64,000 nt of DNA from Branchiostoma floridae (lineage: Eukaryota > Chordata > Leptocardii > Amphioxiformes > Branchiostomatidae). The stretch's first letter is position 1, and each line of letters opens with the position of its first letter. The stretch lies in NCBI RefSeq assembly GCF_000003815.2, contig NC_049986.1, forward strand, positions 10,278,369 through 10,342,368, in the 5' to 3' direction. The notes below the pieces were generated by a model. It was not told where the DNA came from, did no database searches, and saw nothing but the letters and a program-made list of their open reading frames with translations. Below, piece after piece: positions 31,801-46,800 of the stretch. The translations under genes and the position numbers were made by a program.

Positions 31801-34800
31801 GTACGATCCTTGAACAATGCAAGCATTTTAGCCACCATCTCTTGACTAGTACTGAAAGTACCTCAGTGTAATGTACCGTCGCATTTTGAATAAATAAAGT
31901 ACCTCAGTCTCTCCCTCTCCTGCCGTTGTCTCTCCCGTTCAGCCTGCTCCCTCTGCTGTTGTCTGTGCTCCTCCTGTTGTCTCAGCATCTTGGCCTGAAA
32001 TACACCATACGTACATCACTCATCTTCTTCAATGAACAGAGCAAACTGCGCATGTGCAGCAAGATATATTAAATACATGGGTAATACGTCAAAGTTATAC
32101 CATCGAGATACTAAACCAAATTAAGAGGGCAATCCGCGGCGGGCCTGGGGGGGGGGGGGGGGGTTTTGGAAGCTTGGACCCGGGTTTATAGGGAATACAC
32201 CATGGCGGATTTTGTTCATGTCATACCCACCCAAGAAAACACAAATTCCAATGTGAAATACACCAGAAGTTGCAACAGCCATAATTCCAATGTCCAAATC
32301 CGTTATTTGTATTTTCGACAGCAGTGCATGCTAAGAGCATTCAAATAATTCTATAATGGATGCCAGTGTGATAACAGCAGAACTCCATGTGATAACCCAA
32401 GTTATCACTTGGTCCAGAACTCCTAACGAATGTTACCATGGCCCAGGTATGACATAAACACACTAATCATGTTCCAAGAAGGACAGTTTTCTTGAATTTG
32501 AAAGTATTTTCATATGAGAAACAAAACTCACCCTTTCTTCCTTTTCCCGTGCCTGCTTTCGGAACATTTCAAAACTGTTGGCAGCAGTGGACTTGTTGAC
32601 ACTTGGTCGAGCGCTCTGGCTCGCCAACTTTGCCCACGGGTTCACATTCCGGGCCTTGAAATCCTAAAACAAAGTTGTCAGAAAAAGAAAATAAGTCAAG
32701 ACATAAAATAAAAACATGACAATTAGGATGTCATGATTGTAGTAGACCTACAATCCAAACTCTTATCAATAATTTTTCCCTTGGCAGTGATGTCTTAAAG
32801 TCAGCAAAGACGAAATGACATACAATGTAACCCTGACAATACTTCTTTATATTATAAAAGGAACCATTACACAATCATGAATACAACTACTAGTAGTCCC
32901 ACAACTTCATGACGTGGAGTAAATAAAGTCAGCTCAATTGTTATTGCATTGCTAATTGCACTTTTGAGAAGCAAGAAAAGCTTTTCGTGAACCTCCGTGC
33001 TAGTTTCTGAACTGGTTGCCATGTTTACTGTTGAAAGTTATACAGTCAAACCTGTATTAGGGGCCACCTCTACAGAGGGGCCACCTGTCCATAGTGGCCA
33101 CTTTTTGTCGGTCCCTTGGGTATTTTATCTACAAGTTACCACCTCTATACAGAGGCCACCTGTCTATAGTGGCCAAATGTGTCCGGTCCCTTGAGTGGCC
33201 GCTATAGACAGGTTTGACTGTACATGTATTTGGACTACCTTTCCAAAAACTTTGAGTCTGAAGAATGGTTCTTGATGGTGCAATGTTCAATGACAGAAGT
33301 TCAACAATATTTTGCACATATGCCAATGGCTACCTTCTTCTGCTGGGGTGTAGACTGAGCGGCAGATGTAGGGGGAGGGGTGGCCGGGTTACCGACAGGG
33401 TCAGGCTTACTGGCACCGTCAGGCTGGGACTTTGGGTGGGACACACCGTTTGTGCTCCCTGGGGAAAAACAACACACCATTAAGACACTGATATATCTAC
33501 TCAACAACACTGCAAACAAGCTTTTAGTTTTAGACGAGTACACATATATCTTTAAAGAAAGTTTGTGAGGTTTTTAGCTAATGTAAAAATGTACATTTTG
33601 TATCCCTCGCACTAGGTCCCATAAGATAACAAAATAATTAATATATAGCTCAAGGCATTAATTAAAGACAAGAAATGAGATAACCTACTTTTGGACCTTT
33701 GACCTAACTTCCTGTCAGTCAGTGTACTTGGCATTTCCACAATGCAGAAATTTGCCACTTTTCTTCCTTCAAATTCCAAACTATGGACACACAAAGGAAC
33801 AGATGCACCAGAAACAAAGCCTCTATACATGGAGGTAATGCTAGTTCACCTTTATCCGTGAGGAAACCTACATCCATGGTTTTTAGAAATGGGATATCAA
33901 GTCCAATTTCAGTGGTTTCAAGTTGCAATATTTTCAACATATGAAGAATATTGAAGTTTGAAACCACCGTTCGTTGCCTTGATTTCCCTGAAGACCCAGT
34001 TTTAAAAACAACGGATATAGGTTACCCTTAACCGTTCACTCATACTACATTATAACACAAAAATGTGGAGATCTTACCAGTTGGTGCAGAAGGTGGTCTT
34101 GACACCGGAGCAGAAGGTACCGATGACGGAGGGGAGGGGGAGAGTCCAGACATGTCCAGTCTGTGCCCCTGGGGCGGCACCTGGGGCTGGGGGGCCTCCA
34201 CTCTGCTCTCCTGTTTCTTCTCCACCACTGGGGGCAGCAGGGGTGCCGGTGGGGGGGACGGGAGCTTCACCTCTGGGGGAGGGGGTTTCACAACAGGGGG
34301 GGACACCAGAGGAGGCGGTCTGGTCGTCGGAGGGGGGTGCCTGGGAGCAGCCAGGAGTTGCTCAATCTGGGAGGGGACGGGAGGGGGAGCTTGGGTTGCC
34401 AGGGGAGGGGGTTGAGTAAGGGGAACAGAGACTGGAGGTGGGGGGTTGGGTAAAGGCATTGGGGGGAAACTTCTGTTGTCTATTAATGGGGGTGGGCTGG
34501 CCAGTGGTGGTGGTGAGGACACTGGAAAATAAGAACAAAATATTTCTTAATCTAGAAAATAGAAACTAGCATCTTTCTTATGGATGGGTACTTAGCTTCT
34601 AAATATGACAGACATCCGTTTTAAAATTTCAGTTTTCTGACATGAGGATACAGCAAGTACATGTTATGGATGACATTAGCTCAATCATCAACTTCCGCCT
34701 GATTTTGAAGAGAAAAATTTCTTTCCTCAGGAGATGCTAGTATGGCAAAATACCAATATGGGAAAATACATCATCAAGGAAACCTTGAAGTGACACCAGT

Positions 34801-37800
34801 GAGGTAGCCATGACTGTAGTTTTACAAGTGAAACTAGTTCGGTAGTTGAAGAAGTGTCACCTGTGTGGTAGCCTTGAATGTAGTTTCAAACTTGGCAAGC
34901 TACATGTATACCAGTCTACCACACTAGTGTCACTTTGTGTACTTCTTGAATACAGGCATAAAAGACTTGTACATGCTGTGTTACGTACCTGGAGGCCTGA
35001 GTTGTTGTTGGAGCTGTGTAGTGGGAGGTCTGATGGTAACAGGTTTGGGAGGGGCTGGGGCGGCCTTGGCACTCGGTCTGCTTGGCTGGGGGGGCAAGCT
35101 GGCATGGTGTGCTGAACACAACACAACACAACAAACAACATCTCATCATCATTCAATATGAAATTGTCCAGTTTCTTTTTAAAAAATTTAACTGTTGAGG
35201 AATACTCTAATTGTGTTAGCTTTCAAAATCTGTTAGTGTGTGTGTTACTGATCGAAATAAATTTGAACCCCAATCTTACAAATGAATCTTCTGACTTCAA
35301 ACTTTAAGTGCCAGTAGGTCTTTGGCATTACTTTTTGAAAGAAAAGTATGCTTGAAGCAAATGAAGTTTTACAGTTAACAGTCTTGCTAGCTATGTTTAG
35401 ATGTACATACATACGTTGCACCAAATACTGTGACATAGCGTAAAGGTAGGGTGTTTAGCTCAAAGCCCAAAGGTCCTGGGTTTAAGTCCTCTGATTTCCT
35501 CCAAAATTCTGCCCTTAGGAAAGACACAAGAATTTCCTTACTTCACTCAGGCCAAATGTGTACCTACATGTAGCTTTGGCGTTACACGGAGGCCCCATGT
35601 TTAAGGACAGTCACACCCCAAGCATGCTAAAAAAAAACATCACGCTTAATGAAAAGAGACAGGGCCATGCCCGATGAGGGTCGATCAAATAAATCTGTTC
35701 GGATATGCAGCTTGTACTCTTCCGTACAAACCTGGTATGTTGAGCCAAAAGACAGTTTACCGGTTATGCAACACAAACTAACAAAGAAACAAACCTACCA
35801 GGTGCGACAGGTTGTTGTACAGGTACAGGTTGGTGCTTATGTTGCTGAGGGGCAGGATGCTGTTGGACAGGAAGCGGAGGAGGAGGAGGCTGGACTTGTG
35901 GCAGGACTATTGGTGGGACCGGGGCTGACACCTGGGGCACAGGGGGGAGGGGGGCCACCACAGGACCGGGGGCACCCTGAGATTTCTCCTTGGAAGAGCT
36001 GGATTTCTGTAGAAACATAAATAAATAGACATTATTTAAGACATCCTTATGTCAAGAAATTAAAGATATGAGCCATGAAGTATCTGACTTCCGTGAGTTG
36101 TTCATTATTGTTAGTTTGTTTGTTTATACTTGTCCATTTCTTGTGTTTTCATTTTTGTTCATTTCTTGTGTTGTTCATTCTTGCCCATTTCCCGTGTTGT
36201 TTTGTCTTAAATTCCATTAGGAAGAGAATGTTTTGTCCATTTCTTGTTTTGTTCTTTCTTGAATTCTATTAGGAAGAAAATGTTTTGTCCAGTTCTTATG
36301 TTGTGCATTTTAGCAAACTTAATGATTTTGTCTACTTTCCCACTGACTCCCAGAAGGCAACAGACATGTAGTAGGAAACTGAACACAGGAGATCAGATAA
36401 CCTTTGACAACCTATTCTTGAAGCTTTGACCTAACTTCCTGTAAATCTACCCAATGTGGCTAGCACGTGGAAATATGAGAGAAAACATACATGTACACAG
36501 ACAAACCAAAAACAATACCTCTTGTTTTACATTAGGTAAACAAAGGTGTATACACTAAGGGAATGGTCCTGTTTCGTACATTCGTCATAAAAAGTCAATA
36601 AAGAAACGATCATATTTACCTTAGACTTGTTCTCTTTTCCGGAATTTGTGCGTTGCTTCTTTGGTGTTGGCCCTGAGGTTAAAACATTACAGGTCAGCTA
36701 TGACACCAAAAAATCATAAGGTTTACACAAATGAAAAACATGTACTTAGTTATCATAAATTTGCTAAATAGAAACTTAAAATATCAATGAATGGCTTGAT
36801 TAAAACAGATATGTTTGGAATATGGCAAAAAAGACAATACATACTGTAATTGCCTTAATTTTCACAGTGGTTTACTTTAAAGTGGGGGGGGGGCAACAGG
36901 TTTTTGTGGTGTTTGAAGTCTACAGAGTTTAAATAATTCTGTAGTAACATAGAATGATAAAATTTTATTTAGGGTGTTATGATTCTGCGCAAGTCTCACA
37001 GCAAAACTAAAACCACTGTGAACATTTCTGATGATATCTTTAACTCAAATCAAATATTATATTCCTAATAAGTATGATGATGGGTATGCAGAAAGTTTGC
37101 AATTAGTAGCTAACTTTATCAAAGCAAGAATAGAAACAGTTTATACTTCTTTCTGGGTTTCAAACTCTACACAAACATGACAAACACCAAACTATGACAC
37201 TGACACACAAGAAAGGATCTTGACTGATACCCACCCTGTTATTTCCCTGTCAAACTATTTCCTGGTAACTTAAAATTCATCCATGTTGCTTCTCTTCTCT
37301 CCTTCTCCCTCTACATTCATGAAATATCACTTTACAGACAGAAAGGACGGCGTGTCAAGAACATAATTATCCGGATGGAGGGTTTATGTGACACTTTCTA
37401 CCTTGATGTGATTGTGGGTATGATTCTGTTTAAAAGTGCAAATTCCCACCATTCTCATATATACTTTTCCAACTTTATGCTAAGGTAGCAATTTGACACC
37501 AAGTTGATATTGGGCATGGATAGGGGTAGGTATTGGACTACCGGTAAAGAATATTCAGGTCCATTTCAGGTTCAGGTCTGAGTTTGACACTTAGAAATAA
37601 GTTTGACTGTAGAAACTTGGCAGACACAAGTATAAACCCTACACAACTTTGCTCGTCATTTTCTTGGACTGGTAGGCACCAAAACGTGTAAACACCTCCT
37701 GATATAACCTGTTCATTGCTATCAGTCCTACATCCGGTCCACCGATTTTTCTCAGGTCCAGTTTTTCTGATCAGTCCAACAAGAAAACTGGGTTTGTATT

Positions 37801-40800
37801 TGTACCCACCTCTAGTCATGTAGTTTGGCAGCATGCGGAAAGTTTATGTAATGGCCCTGTTTGTATCAAGAGGGAGTACCTGAAGCAACTGGATATGATT
37901 TAGGAAACTCCACTAAAAACAACTGCTATTTGGCAAAATTAACTAGTTGCCTAACCTTTATCAACCTTATCATTTAATGCTTGCTATTTGATCATCATTT
38001 ATAACATTTTACTTAATGGTTTAAACAAGGGTGATGAAAAACCTTTAGCCCCCCCCCCCAAGTTCACCAGAATTCTGACAATTATATTGAAACTGACCTG
38101 AATTGACTCAACTTTCTATCTACTGAACTAATACCATATCATCTTTTCTATGTATTCTAAAGTTGACTAACTTCTCATTTCCAAAAGCTTATTTCACTTT
38201 TTACTGTTTTGCTTCCATCTTTATTTTCAGATGGCTACATTTGTACACAACCACTGCCAGAGCATAGTGGAACAGAATGTTTGGTCTCACTGTTAACTCT
38301 GCATGATTATTCCCTAAAAACAATTCATTTGTTTCAGTTTTTTTAATGATAAAACCGGAAACCTACTACATGTAGGTGTTGACATAGAAAGGATCTAGGT
38401 TTGGTGTGTGTGTTCATATCACTTTCTCTTATGTAACAGAAATGAGATGCCTCAACAGGAAGTATCATATTTTACATGTGGACTGATCTATTATGTATTC
38501 ATCTTTGACCTAACAACAGGTACTTAGTAAGTGGTTACTGAGTTTGGTATTTGTACTAACCAGCTGCTCTAAGTTTATTCAAGGGAGTTAAGATACACAA
38601 ATGTGGGATACTCAACAAATGCCCATACCAATGTGTAACTGTTATGTTGTCAGTTCATGTCTTGTTATCTGTTCTCTTAGTCTTAGACCAGTGTTTAAGC
38701 TATTACATGTAGTGCAAAACACAACTTGGAGCAAGCTTTACTTGTATTCCCCAAACATTCTAAAAATTTCATTCGAGCCAGCTAGAGATCTTGAGGAACA
38801 CCACTTGAGTAGGAAGACCCTTTCCTACAATTCCTTCCTCACAGGTAGTTATGAACACATTTGTCATATTCAATTCAAAAAGACAATTCTAAAGGATTCG
38901 CTCCATCTTGCATCACCTATAAAAGTCCATTGAATGCCAATGATTTGAAAGTCATCCAGTTTTTAAGGCATACATTTATCAACCTAGCCGTTTTTTTTTA
39001 AATTTGGAGGTCAAAGGGCAAGATGTGTTTCATCATCTCTAGGATGTCTTCAAATTAGACACATTATCGATAATGCATCTCTGCACATGCAGTTAAAACA
39101 ATAAATCAGCTTATTAGCTTGCTGCTTATGCAATTAACTCATCAAATTGTGAATTTAGTAACTTTGCAACAAGATACACAGAACATGTACAAGCTTTAAA
39201 TTCCCTTTCTTTTTCCTACTCCTAAATAAAATAATTGAACTTTGAGACTGGTAATGAGACCTTCTTGGATGGTGATGGTGTACAGCTCGGAGTACTGCTT
39301 CTACTTTGATCAGTATAATCTACTTACTAACGAGAGTCAGATACTGCATTTGGGGATATGAATGGAATAGCTTGTGAACCACGTGTCCACAACAGCCTTG
39401 GTTATGTTCTGGATCACAGCATGGTACACTGGTTGATCCATTTCACTGGGTATCCCTGCTATATCGATATTTTCTTTGGTTGTATCTATTTCTACTCTTT
39501 ATTGTTTAGAATTCAGGTACCAGTACGAGTAAGGCATTAGGGCAGGCAACAGACACCTGTTTGCTGGAATTGTTATGTAGCCGTAATTGATTGTCAAGAC
39601 CATTTTTCTAGCCATTTATTCCAGGGAACGGTATTAGACCCCCTTTTCTTGAACCACCAAATGAGTGCAGAGCTATTTGCCATACGGGTTGGTGAACACC
39701 TCCCTATAGAAAACACACACTTAAACAAACACTCAAGTAAACAACTCTAGAATTGGTATACAAGAGGGAAAGGTTTATTTGTTACACATTCAGGAATGAT
39801 TTCGAGTCATTACAGATACAGAATAAAGAGTATGTACAGGTTCTGGCCCATGGTTCTTGTCATTCCATAATTCCTTTTTTAACTTGTTCACCAAGTTCTA
39901 TAATACCTTTCCATGATGGGCTCCGACATACGATAACTACACTAGTCTGGATATAATTAACATGTGTAGATTTTTTCTACCCTTTCACCGTTTGATTCCA
40001 CACAACGCTACACTGCTTTTAATGGTTTCTACACATCTCTGTGCTGGTACAAAAAATACAAATAGGTCCTACTATGATTAACAGGTAATGTGCTGGAAGT
40101 ACACAAAATGCTGTAATAAAATTCTGCTTTTCATTCAAAAAAATATGCTTACTTTTATTCATGAGATTACATCTAAAGAATGCCAAAATATCACACAATT
40201 TCAAAAAGAGAAGTCTGCTCAGCATAACATATGGAGTAATAGATAGAACAGCAGTTTGACCTGTATACAAAAAGAGTGCAAGAGTGTTCAGTGCGTGGGG
40301 CCAGCATCCAGGGCAGAAGTGCGACTGTCTGCAAACATTTTTTCTTCTGACTTTCATCTATCTCACACAGGTATATCTTTCCTTTTACTTCCAAGATAAA
40401 AAAATTGCACTTGTTCTGCCAATTTTCAACTGGACAGTCAACAATTGCCACTAGTCACCTCTAGCAAAGACTCCGAAAACCCTACATCTAATGTGATAAA
40501 AACTTGTCTTTGCTAGAGATAGGAGATGCATCCATTTGGTTGTCAGTAGCCGAATTGGTCAGCAGTGGTCTAGCCTTGTCCTTCGAAAGGCCTACCCCAC
40601 AAACGCTGGCATCTGAGCACCGAAACTTCTTGGTGGGAAGAATTCACAGAGACTCACTTTGGCCACCACCAGCTGCACTGCGTCAGTGGTCCCAGCGGGC
40701 AGCCAGCCGACACCAGGCACAACGGAAAAACTTCAAACTCCTACACTTGCATGCTACACATCCATGTAACAACCAAGGTAGCTCCGCAAAGCAACCACCC

Positions 40801-43800
40801 AGTCATGTCAATGCATGTTGTTGTTGTTTCGTTTACACCACATAGGGTATAAGTACTTGAAGAGTTGTTAAAGGAGGTGTCACACATTAAACCCTGCCCT
40901 GGCCAGGCCTGGCACACCACTCTGCACTCATTGGTCAAAATTGTTAACACCATTAACTCCAGTCCACACAGGTGCCATACTACCCTTAATCATTGAAACA
41001 GTGGCTCGGGTATGGATGCGTGCAAATTTTTGGCATGTGCTGAGCTATGCCTGATAAATAAGGAAAAAACGCTGACAGAACTTAGGCCATTACTATTTGA
41101 CAAAATCACAGTCTTCATTGGTCTCGACGCTCACATATACAAAAAAACACTATTGCGGAAAAGGGTGTCTTTTTCCTAGATTTAAAAGTTTGACAGTTAT
41201 CCACCACAGATAGTACCAAACATAGGGACATGATTACAAATTTGGGCAAGCATTATACAGGCATTTCTTTAATAATATCTACAAACGACGACGACATTCA
41301 CAATTACACAGTGAAGCAAAGCTTTGATGCAAGTCTCGCCCGTGGGAGTGGAATTATCAGAAGGAGGAAGAGGGACTGAAGGTCTAACTACCTGACTCTG
41401 AGTCGCTACTATCGGAGGAGCTTGAACCGCTGCTGGTACTGCTGCTATCGCTGTCCGACGAGCTGCTACTGCTCGCGCTCAGTCGCGAGGGACCGCCCGC
41501 TTCAGCGTTGGCAGCAGCCTCTTTCTCTGTGAGGACAAAACACCACTGCAACTTCAGAAACAAACTTCCACAGGAAAGTCAGGCCAACAAACTGGCTACA
41601 CCCCAGTGGTGTTGCCAAAAACTATACACCAAAACACAATGTGTTGTTGAATTACTTGTCAAGTTCAAAGAGATCATATTTCAAAAATAAATTTCTAACA
41701 GGCTCCAGCCTAATAGTGTTGCCAAAAACTGTACATCAAGGCAAAATATACACTGTTGCATTACTTGTCAAGTCAAAAGACTGCAAATTTCACCTTACAT
41801 TTCAAATTCATTTCCCTCAGTTCTCAAGAATTCTTTTTCCCTTAAAACTATTTTGCTTCGCTTCAAGTTCAAGACAAGGGTATAAAGACAACAAAATGAC
41901 CACTTGTACAATACCTTTCTTGGCCACCTTGGACTTTGCCGACGACAGTTGACCACTGACATCCTGTAGCCTCCTCTCGAGCTCCTCCTTCTTTTGTTTG
42001 GTCACCTCTTCCTTTGTCTTGCCCTGGGGACGTTTCGCTGCAACAGAAGGGGACCCTTTATCTAAAAGAGGCACTAAGTTACTATCTTATGTAGAACAAT
42101 CATGCTTAATGTTCAAATACAATGCAATCTTTACAGCTGGATTAAAAAACGGAGATTTACTTCCGGATCTTTAATGCTTGATGGTTTACATCTGGTGTTA
42201 TCTTGTTATCTCAATGAAATTACAGTAAAAACTGCCCAAGACAACTAAGGGTACCAATGAAATCTTGTCTACATGGACAATAGATACAGGAATTTTAATG
42301 CTTGCGACATGGGGAAAAACTAATAAGAGACTAAACAAATTGACTGCATTAACCAGGTGGTGCTTATAAAGAGGTGGTCACTTGTACAGGTTTGACCATA
42401 TTACTGTATAATGAACAAAATAATATATGACAAATATAAGTTGAGGGAAGAAAAGGAAAAAAGAAGGCAACTCACCATAAGGTTTTCTGGGCTTTTTCCT
42501 GAGACAGCTCATGACGTATCTCTCTAGTTCTCGAAGGGTGGAAGGTTTGAGGGTTTCGAAGTCTATTTCTATCTCATCGGGGTTGGAGTCTCGTAACGAC
42601 GGCTCTCTGGATTGGATGATGTGTACTACTCTCCCCAGCTTGTCACCTAGAAGATAATCCAGCATGTTAGGTTAAGAGGAAATTGAACACAGGAAATGAG
42701 ATAACCTAGTACAGATCATTTTTCGGACCTTGGACCTAATTTCCTGTCTGTCAGTCCACAGAAGTAGATACCTGTACCCATGGCATGAAACAATCCAACT
42801 CTACAAGACAGAGTGACTGTGATTAACATGGGTTGTTTTCACTCTTACCTCTCAAGATATTAGCACAACATCACTGCCTGTATGGCTAGTGCCCATGCCC
42901 AGATTGAGAGGTGACTAGTCTAATTCACAAACATGTCCTTTTGCTCCCAAACATGTACTTTTTCAGTGGGGAAACATAATTTCTTCCATTTCAAAAAGCT
43001 TAATCAAGGACTACTTGAGAAAAACACTGACCAATACATACAGACTAACAGGAAAATGACATAACCTACTTCTGGGACCTTTTACCTAATTTCCAGCCAG
43101 TGTCCAATAAAACTTAAATATGAGCAAAGTTCACCACTGAAAAAAAAAGCAATTTTGTGATTGGACAGCATCACATATTGTTTGGACACTGCCAACAAAC
43201 ATTGTCCTTGTAAGAAAGCGGTCGTACCTGGTAATTTGTTGATGTCCAAGCTGAGCTGCCTCTTCTCGTCATACGTCATTGGCTTACACAGATCCTCATC
43301 CTCGCTCTCGTACGCTGGAGCTGTCGTGGTCTGAGCTTTACTTTTCTTCGATGATTGTCTACTAAAATTACAGGAACAAAGGATTAGTTAGTACCTACCG
43401 CAATTTCTATCATACAACACAAACTAAGCCTAGCTTTGCCTTGTATTAGTCGAATCCAAGCACATAACTTCTGCTTTTCCTCTTTTAGTTACAGTTCTGA
43501 ATGTCTATGTTGTCCTATGATGGTGACGGCAATTCTGGATTGTCTAAAAACCTAGTCAGCGGAATCTGCAATTACAAGTAAAACATTAACCAAAGTAGCA
43601 ACTATTTGCGCATGGTGTCCAGAGCTAATACAGTCTCCAATATACAAAGGAATTTGTTTGCCTTGTGATTTTGTAAGGACCAAGGAATAATCGTGAAGGA
43701 AATAAATTGGTTATCTGGCATCAACATGCAATACAACCGGGTATCACTAGGGGACGCCACTGTAAAGGGAGGATCATCGCCTTTAAAACATGTTTAGAGG

Positions 43801-46800
43801 ACATGCAAGGTTTGTTGGTGTGAGAGGTGCAAAGAAGCAGAGTCTAGTAGAGCTCTACAATGATGAAAGGAGTCACCTTGGTTGTTTCCTGGCCTGCCCA
43901 ACTCTGAAACAGGAAACAAGGAACCTTTTACTTCTCACAGGGCCAGGCTCCACTAGTACATATACCTCTCCAACATTCTCTCAAGTCATAGAAATCTGAA
44001 GAAAGCAGGAAGGCGAGATTTTGTCCCTTCGCATCTGAGTGACGATGTCCAACGTGCTTACTTAGGTTCGGACAGTTTAACCGTTAACTTACCTGCTGTT
44101 GGTTTTCTTGGGCTGCGTTTTTCTGGGTTGTTTTGGAGGTGGCTGTGGTGGGGGTACAGGAGTGGGCGCTGGGACATCCTTCTTAACAGGGACAACTTCA
44201 CCCTCCTTTTTGTCTTTCTCCTTTTTCTTCTTCTTCTTGTGTTTGTCCTCCTTATCCTTGTCTTTGTCCTTTTCTTTGTCTTTGTCCTTCTCTTTGTCCT
44301 TGTCTTTTTCTTTCTTCTTTTTATGGGGTTTGTGTTGTTGGGATGCTTCTGATAATGCGCTAAGCTGCTCGTGTACCGCTCTCAACTGGAACAAGAAAGT
44401 GGTAGATGGCTTTACACATCTACTTTCACATCTTATACTTTATTACATGGCATCAGACCAAGACAATGATATGCCCTTACAACTAACCATAACTACCTTT
44501 ATATTTTTTAAGTAAGTACCCAAATATAAAGCAACAGAAGGGCACTATAGATGGAAATAAAAAAAACCATGGTCTACCTTAGTTCAAGCACACCACAGAG
44601 AAGCTACGCTTTCCAGAATGCCACAGACTATCAGAAATACTTGTTATAAGGGAGCTCCCAGATGTGCAAACCCAAAAGCCCTGGCATTTGTATTGCTTCC
44701 ACATGTTTGGTTTTAATGATTAAGAGATGTCAACAGACCTGGTGCCAGGGCCTGGTGTGCAGCATGTTCTACAGCAAGCGACAAAGACGGGACAATATAT
44801 GAAAGAGTCATTTCCACAGTTTCACAAGTGGAGATATGGAACGAGCCAGTAGAATGGTTGATTATTGTTCTGTGCTACAGATATAGCTGCCATCAGGCCC
44901 CTGCTAAGAAAGCTGGATTTAACGTTCTAAAATTTATTGACAAGCAGCTACAATGCCAAAGACGTAGTGACAAACCACCACACCATTCAATATTCTGTAT
45001 ACGCAAGACATTTGCCATACATTAATATCAAGGTTCTCGCCAGCATAGTTTAGCATAAGGGCCCTTACGGCCATGTATTGTATCTGCTATGCTGTAATTC
45101 GTACCTCCTACGCTTTTCAGGTGTTTTGCAACAAAGGCAAAAAATGTCGGCTTTAATTCACTCACTCCTGCGCAGCTTGCCTTATGGCTTCACCACACTA
45201 AGATGCCCCTTTGCTGCCAAAAAGTCCTGGTGAGAACCCTGAATATCTTATGCATTACAGAATGCCGTCAAATCCACCCTTCATGTTAGTAACTTCTGCT
45301 AGCTTTTATGTTAGAGCGGAGTTCTAACACTTAAACATATCCTTAGTTTGTGACTTAGTGAAGCCACCATGTCATAATTAAAAGCAGGTTAACACTATAA
45401 AGCACAGAATTTCATTAAAAATGTGAGAGAAAGGAAACCGACCAGATCACAGACACTCACTTGATCTTGGAGTTCCCGTAACCTCGCCTCTCTCTCCTCT
45501 TCGCTGTCGGTGCTGTCGGAGTCGGAAGAAGAGTCGCTGCTGCTACTGCTGGTGCTCGTGTTGGGTTCAGGTTCCGCCGCGGGGGGTGGGACAGGGAGGG
45601 GCTGGGGCTCAGGGTCGGGGGGTTCGTCAGGCATTTTGGCATACTTCATTTCAAACACATCCTGTAAAAGAAGGTAACATATTATTCCATAAATTATTCT
45701 ATTCGCAGCACAACAGGAAAGGAAGTTTTCACAATACAGTAACACATTCACATTGTCATGATTTTGCAGTGGAAAGGCACAGTAAAAATAAACCATGAAA
45801 ATTTTCCAATGTACCGTAACAAACAAAAAAATATTCAGCTCCATCCAAAGTTACAAGTTACAACAAAATTTATTTTTTTCGTTTTATCTGGATGATTGGT
45901 TCACTACTATAGTGGTGGAAAATGGAGGCTTTGCCAAAAAGGGCAACTTATTCCAATGCATCAGTTTCATCAACAGTTTATACATACACCACATCCACCG
46001 ACGTTGAGCAACAATCTCCCGTACCACAATCCAGTGTCAAAGAAGAGAATTGGACTTAAAAGGAGTTTTCACCACTTACTTGTAATTTTCTGGCCATTTG
46101 TACTACGTCGTGCTCGGGAGGGTTATATCTGTAGCAGTTGCTGAAGATCATTCTCATGTCCGACGCAAACTCCTGGGCAGACTTGTACTCCCGAGTATCC
46201 ATCTTTTTCTGTCAGGAAAAAAACAAACAAATTCCAATATTCTACCACTTCAAAGGTACAAAGATAACATTCATAGCCAGAATTCTATTTGAAGAATTCC
46301 ACCCTCCAAAGACATTATTGAAATGCATGTGAATAAATAAGGAGAACAATTTTTATAGGCAGGATGGCTTAGATATGCAATTATCTAAAAGTGACAACAC
46401 TAAACCTTCCCATTGCGTATGAATGTACTGTTTTCGTTGGCTGTTGTTGTCTTAAAATGACTCAACCTTGTAATCATCTGTACCCATGGCATGAAACAAT
46501 CCAACTCTACAAAAGAGTGACTGTGATTAACATGGGTTGTTTTTACTCTTACCTCTCAAGATATTAGCACAACATCACTGCCTGTATGGCTAGTGCCCAT
46601 GCCCAGATTGAGAGGTGAAAGAAGTCAACGAACCACGATAAACAGCGTACGAAATTACCTTTACTGTTCCCAGATCCATGGGGTGTTTGATGATTTCGTG
46701 GTAGTCGTGTAGGCCTAGCAAGTCAGCGTCCACTGGTTCATAGAATGGCCAAGCATACGCCTGTTAAAGAGAAAAAACACATCGAGTTTAGACACAATGG

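Noticed and set aside
34063..34453. Gly-rich plus-strand frames of about 100 residues
   Set aside because: Antisense to the Pro-rich BET exon 20; Pro codons read backwards as Gly.
44099..44515. Hydrophobic Leu/Phe/Ser plus-strand frame resembling a membrane protein
   Set aside because: Antisense of the Lys/Asp-repeat BET exon 12.
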